The translations under genes and the position numbers were made by a program. From contig NZ_CP029552.1 of NCBI RefSeq assembly GCF_003173775.1, positions 25,001 to 89,000 on the forward strand: 64,000 nucleotides of DNA, given 5' to 3'. The notes below the pieces were generated by a model. The model made no database searches and was not told where the DNA came from. It saw nothing but the letters and a program-made list of their open reading frames with translations. Source of the stretch: Methylobacterium sp. 17Sr1-1 (GTDB lineage Bacteria > Pseudomonadota > Alphaproteobacteria > Rhizobiales > Beijerinckiaceae). Positions 48,998 through 58,241 of the stretch are shown piece after piece. Every line of letters starts with the position of its first letter. Within the stretch, counting starts at the first letter, position 1.

Positions 48998-49089
48998 GGA
49001 GACGTGGCCGAGCGGCTGAAGGCACTCGTTTGCTAAATGAGCAAGCCCCGAAAGGGGCTTCGAGGGTTCGAATCCCTCCGTCTCCGCCA
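48998..49089 (+). tRNA. tRNA-Ser (anticodon GCU)
   Basis: 92 nt class II tRNA. Acceptor GGAGACG pairs with CGTCTCC; discriminator G and encoded CCA follow. The anticodon stem CTCGT/ATGAG holds loop TTGCTAA, anticodon GCU. There is a long variable arm with CCCCGAAAGGGG, and the T-loop GGTTCGAATCC. Its 3' end appears to be the attachment site of the following accessory region. Confidence 0.96.
49070..49089 (+). other. att-like repeat, tRNA copy
   Basis: The last 20 bases of tRNA-Ser recur with one mismatch at 50325-50344, immediately upstream of an integrase gene. A CTAAGTC..TGNAATNATTG block also follows both copies. This is the pattern of tRNA-targeted integration. Confidence 0.7.
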
Positions 49090-49337
49090 CCTATGCGCGA
49101 CCCTCGCTAAGTCGCTGTAATCATTGGAAGTGGCGAGTATCTACCCTGGCCGTTTGATCCGGTTTGAACCGATCGAGCCTGGGCGAATATGAACCGTTTG
49201 AACCGGTTCGCTCCAGGCTTTTCCACACCCCATTCCTGTCAAGGGCCAGGCGCGAATCAGTTGTGCGCGAGCCCACACCGACCCAGCTCCGCTCCAAGGC
49301 CGTAGAACCGTTTCCCGGCCTGTTCGAGGGCTGGACG

Positions 49338-50072
49338 ATGGCGAGCAAACGAGCGCTGAGGATCGAAGGGGATGTGGCGTATGTGCCGCTGACCCGGGGC
49401 ATGGTCGCCATCATCGACGCGGAGGATGCTGAGCGCGTCGGCCGACGCTCCTGGCACTACGCGAACCCCGGGAATCGAGCCAACGGCTACGCCTACACCC
49501 AGCACACCGACCCCGAGACCGGGGCCAAGCGGAAGATTGCCCTGCACCGTTTCGTGATGGGGGAGCCCCGGGGTGATATCGACCACCGTTTCGGCAACAC
49601 GCTCGACTGCCGCAAAGGCATGCTCAGGCGCGCGACCCACCGGCAGAACATGCACAACCAGGGCGTCGCGAAGAACAACACGTCGGGGTTCAAGGGTGTG
49701 TTCTGGGTGACCAGCATCAACCGCTTCAGAGCCAAGATCGTGGTCGACAACCAAACGGTGTACCTCGGCACCTACGCCACCGCCGAGGAGGGTGCGCGGG
49801 CCTACGACGTCGCAGCCCGGATCCTGTTCAAGCGCTTCGCACGGACGAACGACGGGATCGCGCTAGCGCCCGTGGTCCGGTACCGGGACAAGGCCTCGCC
49901 CGAGTTCAAGGCCGTCGAGTGCGTCCGGAAACACCTGCAGCGCAAGCGGGGTGTGTATCAGCACCGAAGCGGATCCCCACCAAGAACGTTACCTAAACCA
50001 TTGATGATGCATCAAATGACTGGCTCCAGGCGGGGTCCTGATCGGCGCCGATCAGGACCCCGCCTGGGGTAA
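49338..50072 (+). CDS. HNH endonuclease with AP2 DNA-binding domain
   Basis: 244 aa. HNH nuclease core: ALHRFVMG, the DIDH motif and N residues in THRQNMHNQG (about residues 68-115). An AP2-type domain follows (SGFKGVFWVTSINRFRAKI, YLGTYATAEEGARAYD, about 118-170). This is the architecture of free-standing homing endonucleases of phages and mobile elements. The last 40 residues are Arg/Pro-rich and encoded by a perfect palindrome, so the natural C-terminus may once have been shorter. The start is ATG 49338 with GAGGG about 12 bases upstream; the frame is open further upstream. It lies between the two att-like repeats. Confidence 0.85.
   Translation: MASKRALRIEGDVAYVPLTRGMVAIIDAEDAERVGRRSWHYANPGNRANGYAYTQHTDPETGAKRKIALHRFVMGEPRGDIDHRFGNTLDCRKGMLRRATHRQNMHNQGVAKNNTSGFKGVFWVTSINRFRAKIVVDNQTVYLGTYATAEEGARAYDVAARILFKRFARTNDGIALAPVVRYRDKASPEFKAVECVRKHLQRKRGVYQHRSGSPPRTLPKPLMMHQMTGSRRGPDRRRSGPRLG
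50026..50067. repeat. Perfect 42-base palindrome at the end of the HNH gene
   Basis: Two 21-base arms with no loop and no mismatch (outer CCAGGCGGGGTCC, centre ATCGGC/GCCGAT). It overlaps the final codons of the HNH-AP2 frame and is followed by AACATTTCTAATATATC, so it may act as a terminator or be a recombination/nuclease site. Confidence 0.85.
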
Positions 50073-50324
50073 CATTTCTAATATATCTTCAAGGGTTTGC
50101 TCCTAATCCAGCCCGGGGTCCCGATTCGGTATCGATTCACACCAGGCGAGATTTGCTGAGGACGAGGTGGGCCGATAGGCTCGCGATCAGGGCGGTGCGC
50201 GGGCAACAGGACATCGGGGGATCCTCTTGGCGGAGAATCCCTCAGTCCATCACAGCGCACCGCCCACAGCCAGGGCATCAACCTTAGCTGTACCAGCCGC
50301 CCAGACGCAGCTGTCGTGTACCGT

Positions 50325-50344
50325 GAATCCCTCCGTCTCAGCCA
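50325..50344 (+). other. att-like repeat, second copy
   Basis: 19 of 20 bases match the 3' end of tRNA-Ser at 49070-49089. It lies 101 bases upstream of the integrase start. The 373-base gap around it (50073-50445) has no convincing gene. Confidence 0.7.
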
Positions 50345-50445
50345 TTCTAAGTCATTGAAATAATTGAGTTTTCTGCCTAACATCAGACCCTGGACGTCAC
50401 AGTACCCCGTCACAGCCCGGATCGCGGTCCAGGCTCCGGTTCGGG

Positions 50446-51405
50446 GTGCCCACGTACGTCGTCAGGCGCGGCGACCGTTGGTGGTTTCGTAAAGCCATTC
50501 CCGGAGACCTCGTGGACGTGCTCGGCATCGCCGAGGTCCGCAGGTCGTTGCGCACCCGCAGCGCCCGCGAGGCGCGACGGAGGGCGCTTGAGGTACTGGT
50601 CAGGGTCGAGGAGGTCTACGCCGTCCTGCGGCCCGAGCGCCCGATGCGTCCCGCCCGTTACGTCGCCCTGGCGTTGCTGGATGAAGCTTTTCGGACCAAT
50701 TCGGGCACCGCCGCAACGTTCGAGAGGAACGAGCAGCTACTTCAGGAAGCGGCCGGTGTCCTGCGCCGGACGGGTGACGGCGACCGCTCGGTGGGTCGAA
50801 GGACCGACACCGCCGGTTCGACCGAGGACCCGGAGGCCGAACCCATCTTGTTCGTCCGTGCCGACGATGCCTTGCGGATGCTGCGCGGCGAGAAGCCGAA
50901 GGGCGAGGAGAACAAGATCGCCGTCGCGATCCTTGAAGCTGTCGTGAGGATGAGCCTCGGTCGCCTGAGTGACACGAACCAGGGCGCCCGGGACCTCGAC
51001 GCCGCGCTTTCCGCCCTTACGGTCCTGCGCGAAGGCGCCGCCGTCCCGCAGGCTCACTTCCCCTTCGAACAGCTGCGGGCCCTGCTCGCCTCGCACTTCG
51101 CCCCGGCGGCCCCGGCCCTGGACGTTCAGGCTGTTCGAAAGATGATTACGGCGGAACTGCGGGACGGCTTCGCTCGCGCCGAGACCGAGAAGTGGTCGGG
51201 CATGCCGCTCTCGGAAGCCATCGCCAAATTCGAGGCCGAGGAGGTTTGCAACCGAGGCGGGGCTAAGCATCAGGAAGATGTCCCCCGGCGACTGGCCTCA
51301 TTTCTCCGGGCCGTGGGCGACAAGCCGATCCGCGAAATTTCCCGCGACGACGTCAAGGCGTATCGCGACCTCCTCGACCAGGCGCCCGACCGGTTCACCC
51401 TTTGA
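50446..51405 (+). pseudogene. Site-specific integrase (DUF6538 N-terminus), truncated by an IS
   Basis: 319 codons of a phage-type tyrosine recombinase: the DUF6538 N-terminal domain (YVVRRGDRWWFRKAIPGDL, SLRTRSAREARRRALE) and the start of the SAM-like core-binding domain (ISRDDVKAYRDLLDQ). The catalytic domain with the R..HxxR..Y residues is absent: the frame ends in the terminal inverted repeat of an IS3-family element, whose first TGA serves as stop. GTG start at 50446. It would be inactive. It probably drove integration at tRNA-Ser before disruption. Confidence 0.85.
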
Positions 51406-51765
51406 ACCGCTCCGGGTTTTTCGGAGGCTGGTTGGCTTGTGTCAGGCGGCCAAGGCTTGGTCGCCGACGTGAGCATGATAGCGCGCTTCGGCCTCGGCGG
51501 GAGGGACGTTGCCGATCGGCGCGAGGAGGCGACGATGGTTGTACCAGTCGACCCACTCCAGGGTGGCGTACTCGACGGCCTCGAAGGAACGCCACGGCCC
51601 GCGCCGATGGATCACCCCGGATCAAGTCCGGGGCAAGCTCTCCGCCTTGAACAGGCCGTTGATCGTCTCCGCCAAGGCGTTGTCGTAGCTGTCGCCGACG
51701 CTGCCGACCGACGGCTCGATCCCGGCTCCGGCCAGGCGCTCGGTGTAGCGCAAAGCCAGGTATTG

Positions 51766-53220
51766 GGTGGATTCAAGTGGTCGTCGCAACGGCTTGGCGG
51801 AGGGCGGCTGTGATGGCAGGTCGGCGGCGTTCGGATCGGTGTCTTCGAGAGAAGTTGCGGTCACCGGGTCGTCCCGGGGTTGGTTTACGCGTGACGCGGC
51901 GGGAGTTCTGGGCGTTCATCGCCCAAGGTCTCTCCAGCGAGGACGCAGCGATGAAGGTCGGGATCTCGCCACCGGTCGGCTCGCGATGGTTCCGAACAGC
52001 AGGCGGAATGGCACCGTCTCATCTGTCACCATCATCCAAGTCACCTTCTACGCGCTATCTGTCGTTCGCGGAGCGTGAGGAGATCGCGATACTGCAGGCG
52101 CAAGGTCATGGGGTCCGGGAAGTCTCCCGGCGTCTGGGGCGGGCGGCGTCGACCATCTCGCGCGAGTTGCGGCGCAATGCAGCGACCCGCAGTGGCGGCT
52201 TGGACTATCGCGCGACGACGGCGCAGTGGCACGCTGAACGTGCGGCACGCCGGCCCAAACCCGCAAAGCTGGTGGGGAACACCGCGCTACGGACCTACGT
52301 GCAGGAACGGCTCGCCGGCGCTGTCGCGACACCGGGCGGGAGCGTTCTGCCTGGACCGAGCGTTGCCTGGAAGGGACGGCGGCACGGGCGACGCCAGAGC
52401 CGGCGCTGGGGCCGATCCTGGAGCCCGCAGCAGATCGCCGAACGCCTGCGGCTCGACTTTCCGGACGATCCGACGATGCGCATCAGTCACGAGGCGATCT
52501 ATCAGGCGCTCTACATTCAGGGTCGGGGCGCGCTGAAGCGTGAGTTGACCGCCTGTCTTCGCACAGGACGGGCTTTGCGAGTGCCGCGGGCCCGCTGCCT
52601 GCGGCGCGGCAAGTCGTTCGTCACCCCCGAGGTACTGATCAGCGAGCGTCCGCCCGAGGTGGAGGACCGCGCGGTACCGGGTCACTGGGAGGGAGACCTG
52701 ATCCTGGGTCTGAAGAGCTCGGCGATCGGGACCCTGGTCGAGCGCACGACACGTTTTACGATGCTGCTGCATCTTCCGCCGATGGACGGCCATGGGGTGA
52801 CACCACGCGCCAAGACTGGCCCAGCGCTGGCGGGGCACGGGGCCGCGGCGGTCCGCGAGGCGATCACCGGCACGATCGCGCGCTTGCCGGAGCATCTGCG
52901 GCGCTCCTTGACCTGGGACCAGGGGGCCGAGATGGCCGAGCATGCGCGCTTGCGGATCGACGCGGGTCTGCAGGTGTACTTCTGTGATCCACGCTCACCC
53001 TGGCAGCGGGGGACAAACGAGAATACGAACGGGTTGCTACGGCAGTACTTCCCGAAAGGAACGGATCTGAGCGCTCACAGCGTGGACGATCTTGCTGCTG
53101 TGGCCGCAGCCCTCAACAGCAGACCGCGCAAAACGCTGAACTGGAAGACGCCGGCAGAGGCACTCGACGCTGTGCTGGCCGCCGTGCAAGATGGTGTTGC
53201 GATGACCGCTTGAACGTAAG
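51766..53220 (+). mobile_element. IS30-family insertion sequence
   Basis: 1455 bp. Imperfect inverted ends share TTCAAG(T/C)GGTC(G/A)TCGCAAC near each tip. A TTG target duplication is at 51763-51765 and 53221-53223, and joining the flanks restores the IS3 transposase sequence GSQYLALRYTERL, which fixes the borders. It contains one intact transposase gene. Confidence 0.88.
51813..53213 (+). CDS. IS30-family transposase
   Basis: 466 aa. The N-terminal helix-turn-helix (SSEDAAMKVGISPPVGSRWF) and IS30 HTH (LSFAEREEIAILQAQGHGVR, ASTISRELRRN) precede the DDE domain: Asp in GHWEGDLILG, Asp in LTWDQGAEM, Glu in RGTNENTNGLLRQYFP. All catalytic residues are present and the frame is intact, so it may be active. 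The start is ATG 51813 (MAGRRRSDR); the frame is open from 51777. Confidence 0.9.
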   Translation: MAGRRRSDRCLREKLRSPGRPGVGLRVTRREFWAFIAQGLSSEDAAMKVGISPPVGSRWFRTAGGMAPSHLSPSSKSPSTRYLSFAEREEIAILQAQGHGVREVSRRLGRAASTISRELRRNAATRSGGLDYRATTAQWHAERAARRPKPAKLVGNTALRTYVQERLAGAVATPGGSVLPGPSVAWKGRRHGRRQSRRWGRSWSPQQIAERLRLDFPDDPTMRISHEAIYQALYIQGRGALKRELTACLRTGRALRVPRARCLRRGKSFVTPEVLISERPPEVEDRAVPGHWEGDLILGLKSSAIGTLVERTTRFTMLLHLPPMDGHGVTPRAKTGPALAGHGAAAVREAITGTIARLPEHLRRSLTWDQGAEMAEHARLRIDAGLQVYFCDPRSPWQRGTNENTNGLLRQYFPKGTDLSAHSVDDLAAVAAALNSRPRKTLNWKTPAEALDAVLAAVQDGVAMTA

Positions 53221-53558
53221 TTGCGAGCCGCGATCCGAGTGATGCGCCAGTCCACTGCCTTGCGCAGGGCGACGCTCGTTTAGGGTCTGCTCCAGAGCAT
53301 CCAGCACGAAGCTCGCCTGAGCGCTGCGTGAGGCTCGCCACCGTAGACGCAGAAGTTGGCCTCGACCACGCGCTGGATCTCGATCATCAACGCGGCGTCG
53401 CTGCGAGCACGAACCGGTTGCTTGCCGGGGTCAGTACGCCGGGCGGCATGCAGGGAGTAGGTCGACGGGGCGATCGGCAGAACCCTGCAGATCGGCCTCA
53501 TCCTGAGCCTGTCGAAGGACGATCCCGTAGACCTCTCGATGCTCGTCGATGAAGCTGA

Positions 53559-53886
53559 TCATGGCCGCGACCGGCGGTCGCGCTCGGCAAAAGCAAAATA
53601 TGCGCTCGCCCTGCGCAGGATCTCGTTGGCCTGGCGCAGCTCGCGAACCTCTCGCTCCAGCGCCTTGATCCGCTCCCGCTCGTCCATCGTCTGCCCGGGC
53701 CGCACCCCTTAATCACGCTCGGACTGGCGCACCCCGTTTCCTCAGGGTCTCGCCCGAGCAGCCGATCTTGGCGGCAATCGACTGGATCGCCGACCATGGC
53801 GAGCCATGCTCACTCTCATGGTCGCGCACCATCCGCACCGCGCGCTCGCGCACCGCGGGGGAGAACGGGGTTGTTCGCTTCGTCAT
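53559..53886 (-). pseudogene. IS3-family OrfA, frameshifted and with a nonsense codon
   Basis: Start ATG 53886 ([19 protein letters not shown]), [16 protein letters not shown]. An extra base then shifts the frame, and a TAA stands where the family usually has Gln. The leucine-zipper part ([19 protein letters not shown]) is recognisable in the original frame. It ends with an ATGA overlap to orfB. Confidence 0.85.
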
Positions 53887-53936
53887 GGCTCCATCCTCTC
53901 AGAAGGGGGAGCCTCCGGGAAACCCGGAGCGGTTCA

Positions 53937-54246
53937 AAGACCGAGCTGGGTCTGGACCACAACGAGACCCGCTCCTGGCATGGCTGGCACCGGCACGTCA
54001 GTCTGGTGATGCTGGCCTTCGCGGTGTTGGCGCGGGTGCGCCAGCGGGCCAACGGCCCGCCCCCAAAAACCGAGCGAAGGGCCAAGCTCGCCCGTACCCT
54101 GGTCGCTGCAGGAGATCCGGCGGGTCGCGAACCGGCTCGCCCAGCGGCGCATTGAACCGGCTCCCGTGATCGCCTGGTCGGTCTGGCGGCGCGCGCACCA
54201 AGCCGCTGCCCGCCAAGCTCATCTCAAAAGATACATGCAACTGTAA
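53937..54246 (+). pseudogene. C-terminal remnant of an IS701-family transposase
   Basis: The translation reads ELGLDHNETRSWHGWHRHVS and LVMLAFAVLARVRQRAN, then after a frame change SLQEIRRVANRLAQRRIEPA and AWSVWRRAHQAAARQAHLK, ending at TAA 54244-54246. This is the conserved C-terminus of IS701-family transposases. The N-terminal and catalytic parts are missing, cut at the IS3 border. The following 188 bases to the kinase gene hold nothing recognisable. Confidence 0.78.
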
Positions 54247-54434
54247 TGCGAGTACACGGCCCATGCCGCCATCCGGGCTCCACTTGCCTCGCCGGAGCTC
54301 CGCATACGTAACCATGGCAGTCTATTCGACCGGATTGGAATGCGTCTGAAGCGTCAACATAGCAATATAGTGTATATGCTCCAAGTGTCTCACTTGTGAT
54401 CGCGAGCGTCGCTTGGGGGCTTGATCGGCCTTCA

Positions 54435-57269
54435 TCAAGTCGCCCGCTGACGGATGGCGCTGCGCAAGACCCGGGTGAGGTCCTCGACGGCGTAGGGCTT
54501 GTGCAGCAGTTCGAAGCCGTGGCTTCCCTCCTGTGCGAGCACGTGGCTGTACCCGCTGGTCAGCACCACCGGTAGCTCAGGCTGTCGCCTCCGGACCTCC
54601 TTGCCGAGTTCGACTCCGTTCATCCCAGGCATGACCACGTCCGAGAACACGGCCGCGTACCGGCGTGGATGCTCCTCCAGGAAGCGCAGGGCCGTCTCGG
54701 CGTTCGGTGCCCAGGTCGTCTCGAAACCAAGCTCGGAGAGAAGCTGCGTCGAGAACTGCCCGACCTGCTCGTTGTCCTCGACCACCAGGACGTGACCGTG
54801 CCCCCGCGCCTCGTCCGACGCCGCGCTCTCCAGGGCTGCCTCCGCAACGGAGGCCGGGACTCGCGGCAGGTAGACCTTGAACGTCGTCCCCTTGCCCAGG
54901 GCACTCTCCACCGCCACGTCGCCGCCGGACTGTTTCGCGAAGCCGTAGACCTGGCTCAGGCCCAGGCCTGTGCCCTTGCCGATCTCCTTCGTGGTGAAGA
55001 ACGGCTCGAAGATCTGCGCCAGCTTCTCCGCGGGGATGCCTGCCCCCGTGTCGGTGACGTACACGGCCACGAAGTCTCCCTCGGCCGCCTTGTGCCCCCT
55101 GATGCCGGGCACCGCCTTCGTCGGCTCGATGGTGATCGTGAGCTGGCCGACGCCGTCCATTGCGTCGCGCGCGTTGACGGCCATGTTGACGAGAGCCGTC
55201 TCGAACTGGCTTGGGTCGGCCTCGACGTAGCAGATGTCGCACTCGGTGTCGGTGGTCAGCTCGACCCGGGAGCCGACCACGGTGCGCAGCATCTCGACGA
55301 CCGCCTCGATCCGCTGCCCGACGTTGAAGACCTCGGGCTTGAGCGCCTGCCTGCGCGAGAAGGCGAGAAGCTGGCTGGTCAGCTTGGCGGCACGGTCCGC
55401 CGTCTCGGAGATCGCCTCGGCGTAGCGCTGCCGGCGCTCTTCGGACAGAGCAGGCCTGCAGAGCATCTGCGCGGCGCCCCGGATGACGGTGAGCAGGTTG
55501 TTGAAATCATGCGCCACGCCGCCGGTGAGCTGGCCGATGGCCTCCAGCTTCTGGCTCTGGCGCAAGGCGTCCTCGGTCTTCAGCCGTGAGGCGACCTCCT
55601 GCACGACGCGGTGCTCCAGCGTCTCGTTCAACTGGCGCAGCATGGTCTCGGCCTGCTTATGGGGCGTGAGGTCGTGCATCGCACCCACCATGCGCACCGC
55701 GCGCCCGCAGCGATCCCGCAACACGGTACCGCGATCCAGGATCTCCGCGTAGGTGCCGTCCCTGCGCTCGAACCGGTACTGGGCGGTCCACGTATCGGTC
55801 TTGCCGTCTATGGCGGCCGTGATGCCGGCAACGACCCTGGCGCGGTCATCGGAATGGAGCTTTGCTGTCCACCACGCGCCGGAAGGCGCGACCTCTTCCG
55901 GCCGATAGCCGAAGAGCGTCTCGACGGCCTCGTTCCAGCGGATGTGGTTCGTGGCCAGGTTCCAGTCCCAGATCGCGTCGTTGGTGGCGCGCGCCGCGAG
56001 CCGGTAGCGCTCCTCGGTCTCGCGCACCTCCTCCTCGGCGCGACGCCGCTCCGTCTCGTCGCGCGCCACCTTGAGAAAGCCGATCTCCACGCCGGACGGA
56101 TCACGCAGCACGTTGTTCGAGCCGCTCACGAAGACGTGGCTGCCATCCTTGCGCCGGTGCCAGCGCACGTCCGGTGCGTAGCCGTTCCGTCTGGCCGTCG
56201 CAGCCTCCTCCTCGGGCGCGCCGGCTTGGCGGTCCTCCGGCGTGAAGAGAACATCGCCCGATTTCCCGAGGATCTCCTGGGCTTCGTAGCCGAAGGTGCG
56301 TGCGGCCCCGGGGGACCAGCTTGTCACCCGGCGCTCCGGGTCGAGCGTGAGGATGGCGTAGTCGATGGCGGAATCGAGGATGAGCTGCAGGCGCTGCTCG
56401 CGCTCGCGCAGGCGCTCCTCCGCCTCCTTGCGCTCTGTGACGTCGAGCACGAATTCGATGACGCCGTCCTCAACCTTGCGCGGCGCGAACAACCCCCACC
56501 AGCGTGAGCCGTCCTTGCGGTAGTATTGCTTCTCGTAGGGAACCGCCTCGCCGAGGGTGAGCACCTGCCCGACAGCGCGCTCCGAAGCCGGCCAGAATTC
56601 CACCGGCGTCAGTTCCTGCCAGGTCTTGCCGAGCGCCTCCTCTTCCGAGAATCCGGTCATCGTCAGGAAGGCCTCGTTCACCTCCGTCAAGCCGAAGGTC
56701 GGGCCCCAGTGGAGGATGCCGACCGTCTTGATGGCGAGGGCGGCCCGAACCCTGTCCGTTACGACCTGGCGCTTGCGTTCGGCCAGCACCTGAGCCGTAG
56801 TTTCCAAACACGCGCAGAAGAAGCCGGCCACGTGCCCCTCCTCGCTCCGGACCGGCGTGTAGGAAAAGGAGAAATGAGCCTGCTTCGCGACACCGTTCCT
56901 GCGAATGACGAGCGTGATGTCGTCCATCTGGACGGCCTCGCCAGCGTAGGCGCGCTCGACGAGCGGTATCAGATCCTGCGCGATCTCGGACCAGACATCG
57001 AGGAACGGGCGTCCGCACGCCTCCGGATGCTTGTCGGCGAGGATGGCGGCGTAGGGCTGATTGTAGATGAGGATGCGTTGCACCCCCCAGACGACGAACA
57101 TCGGCTGCGCGGAGCCGTCGATGACGTCGCAGAGAGTTTTCAGTGCGACCGGCCAGGTCTGAGGCGGACCGAGCGGCGTCGCGCTCCAGTCGTGCGCATG
57201 GGTGACGCTCTCAGGTGCCGTCACGGAGAGGCGTGGGAGGGTCGATCTGACTTCGGCGTCCATGCCCAT
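54435..57269 (-). CDS. PAS-domain hybrid sensor histidine kinase
   Basis: 944 aa, no clear transmembrane segment, so probably cytosolic. Four PAS-type domains (about 30-160, 180-285, 295-410, 420-535) precede a HisKA box with phospho-acceptor His in [12 protein letters not shown] near residue 586, and an HATPase with [17 protein letters not shown] and [10 protein letters not shown]-terminal receiver has Asp in [11 protein letters not shown] (near 876) and Lys in LLHKPYAV. The input signal is unknown. The first ATG (57269) or ATG 57263 could be used. No cognate regulator is adjacent. Confidence 0.9.
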   Translation of the reverse strand: MGMDAEVRSTLPRLSVTAPESVTHAHDWSATPLGPPQTWPVALKTLCDVIDGSAQPMFVVWGVQRILIYNQPYAAILADKHPEACGRPFLDVWSEIAQDLIPLVERAYAGEAVQMDDITLVIRRNGVAKQAHFSFSYTPVRSEEGHVAGFFCACLETTAQVLAERKRQVVTDRVRAALAIKTVGILHWGPTFGLTEVNEAFLTMTGFSEEEALGKTWQELTPVEFWPASERAVGQVLTLGEAVPYEKQYYRKDGSRWWGLFAPRKVEDGVIEFVLDVTERKEAEERLREREQRLQLILDSAIDYAILTLDPERRVTSWSPGAARTFGYEAQEILGKSGDVLFTPEDRQAGAPEEEAATARRNGYAPDVRWHRRKDGSHVFVSGSNNVLRDPSGVEIGFLKVARDETERRRAEEEVRETEERYRLAARATNDAIWDWNLATNHIRWNEAVETLFGYRPEEVAPSGAWWTAKLHSDDRARVVAGITAAIDGKTDTWTAQYRFERRDGTYAEILDRGTVLRDRCGRAVRMVGAMHDLTPHKQAETMLRQLNETLEHRVVQEVASRLKTEDALRQSQKLEAIGQLTGGVAHDFNNLLTVIRGAAQMLCRPALSEERRQRYAEAISETADRAAKLTSQLLAFSRRQALKPEVFNVGQRIEAVVEMLRTVVGSRVELTTDTECDICYVEADPSQFETALVNMAVNARDAMDGVGQLTITIEPTKAVPGIRGHKAAEGDFVAVYVTDTGAGIPAEKLAQIFEPFFTTKEIGKGTGLGLSQVYGFAKQSGGDVAVESALGKGTTFKVYLPRVPASVAEAALESAASDEARGHGHVLVVEDNEQVGQFSTQLLSELGFETTWAPNAETALRFLEEHPRRYAAVFSDVVMPGMNGVELGKEVRRRQPELPVVLTSGYSHVLAQEGSHGFELLHKPYAVEDLTRVLRSAIRQRAT

Positions 57270-57527
57270 AAGAAGCGCGCCGAGCCATGGAAGTTGCCCA
57301 TGGATTGCAGTGACGTGGGGTTGATCGCACTGGATTCGATGCCCGCGCCGCAGCTGTCGCCAAGCGGTGCCTCAGCCAGGGCTCCGGTGCCTTGAGCTTG
57401 AGCGTTCGAAGGTCGGCCAGGCACTGACCGAGGATGGGAGCACTTGACGTCTCACCGTGGCGGGACCGCTCTTGGAACGGAAATGCCGAGCTTCGAGTTG
57501 GGAGGACCGCTGATCCCGGAGCCGTCC

Positions 57528-58112
57528 GTGAGACCATCCTTCCTCGCCCTGCTCGTGCTGCTGCTCGCGTCCGGCCCGAACCCGGTCCTCGCTCAAGAGG
57601 TCCAGGACGTGCCCGCGGCATCCGCCGCGGCGGACGAGCCGCGCCAGGGACCACCTCCGCCGCTCACCGAACTCTCCGATCCGAACGGCCGCGGCGGCGA
57701 GGCCCTGAACGAGCCCGGCGGGAGATCCGGCATCCCGAAAGCCTTGCGCGCCTCCGGCTCCAAGGCCGGCGGGCCGGCCAACGACCTCAACCCCGGCGGC
57801 CGCGCCGAGCCGCCGGCGCCGCCGAAGGGCGACCTCGGCCGCGTCGTGGCCGGCAAGGAACTCTTCCACGGGAACTACTGTGGGAAGGGGCAGCGCGGCG
57901 AGGGCCTGCCTCCGACCGACGATCTCGACGCCGCGTGCATGCGCCATGACGCCTGCTACGATGCGGCCGGGTACGGTTCATGCGCCTGCGACGCGACGCT
58001 CAAGCGCGAGGCGACCGCCGTCTCGGACAGCCCGAACGCATCGCTCGAGGTCCGCCGCAGGGCCCTCAGCGTGATCGAGGTCACGGCGGCAATGGAGTGC
58101 CGCACACCCTAG
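57528..58112 (+). CDS. Secreted phospholipase A2-like protein
   Basis: 194 aa. The signal peptide (FLALLVLLLASGPNPVLAQ) is followed by a Pro/Gly-rich linker and a Cys-rich domain with YCGKGQRGEGLPP and the PLA2 catalytic motif CMRHDACYD, where the His-Asp pair acts, then YGSCACDATL. Five or more Cys could form disulfides. It is expected to cleave phospholipids outside the cytoplasm if active; the calcium loop (YCGKG) is present. The GTG start at 57528 has GGAG upstream and begins right before the signal; ATG 57483 is an alternative. Confidence 0.8.
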   Translation: MRPSFLALLVLLLASGPNPVLAQEVQDVPAASAAADEPRQGPPPPLTELSDPNGRGGEALNEPGGRSGIPKALRASGSKAGGPANDLNPGGRAEPPAPPKGDLGRVVAGKELFHGNYCGKGQRGEGLPPTDDLDAACMRHDACYDAAGYGSCACDATLKREATAVSDSPNASLEVRRRALSVIEVTAAMECRTP

Positions 58113-58241
58113 GCGATGGGTCCCGGGAGCGGCTCCCCGGCCGCTCCCGCTTCGCGACAACGGTGGACCTTGCCACCATCCGCGCCGGGACCGATAAGCG
58201 GTCGGCAGCCAACCTGCCACGTCCAACACGCTCGCGGGCAA

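Larger units (their letters stand above)
51442..53562 (-). pseudogene. IS3-family OrfB transposase, disrupted
   Basis: Start ATG 53562 ([13 protein letters not shown]) overlapping the orfA stop. The protein pieces are VLPIAPSTYSLHAARR, then after a deletion and frame change SFVLDALEQTLNERRP and HHSDRGSQ. The IS30 insertion follows, and then the frame resumes with YLALRYTERL, SVGSVGDSYDNALAETINGL and IHRRGPWRSFEAVEYATLEW, ending at 51442. The first part of the DDE core is missing. Two small palindromic inserts (about 53496-53520 and 51616-51639) also break the frame. Certainly inactive. Confidence 0.85.
51403..53936 (-). mobile_element. Decayed IS3-family element, interrupted by IS30
   Basis: Terminal inverted repeats of about 27 bases, beginning TGAACCGCTCCGGG, are at 51403 and, inverted, at 53936. 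Without the inner IS30 (plus its 3-bp duplication) it is about 1.08 kb, shorter than a full IS3-family element, which agrees with an internal deletion in orfB. The flanks do not show a target duplication (integrase on one side, IS701 remnant on the other), so a rearrangement probably removed the original right side. Confidence 0.85.

Noticed and set aside
50078..50413. A 111-codon minus-strand frame between the HNH gene and the integrase
   Set aside because: It passes through the att-like repeat, has no ribosome binding site and no recognisable domain.
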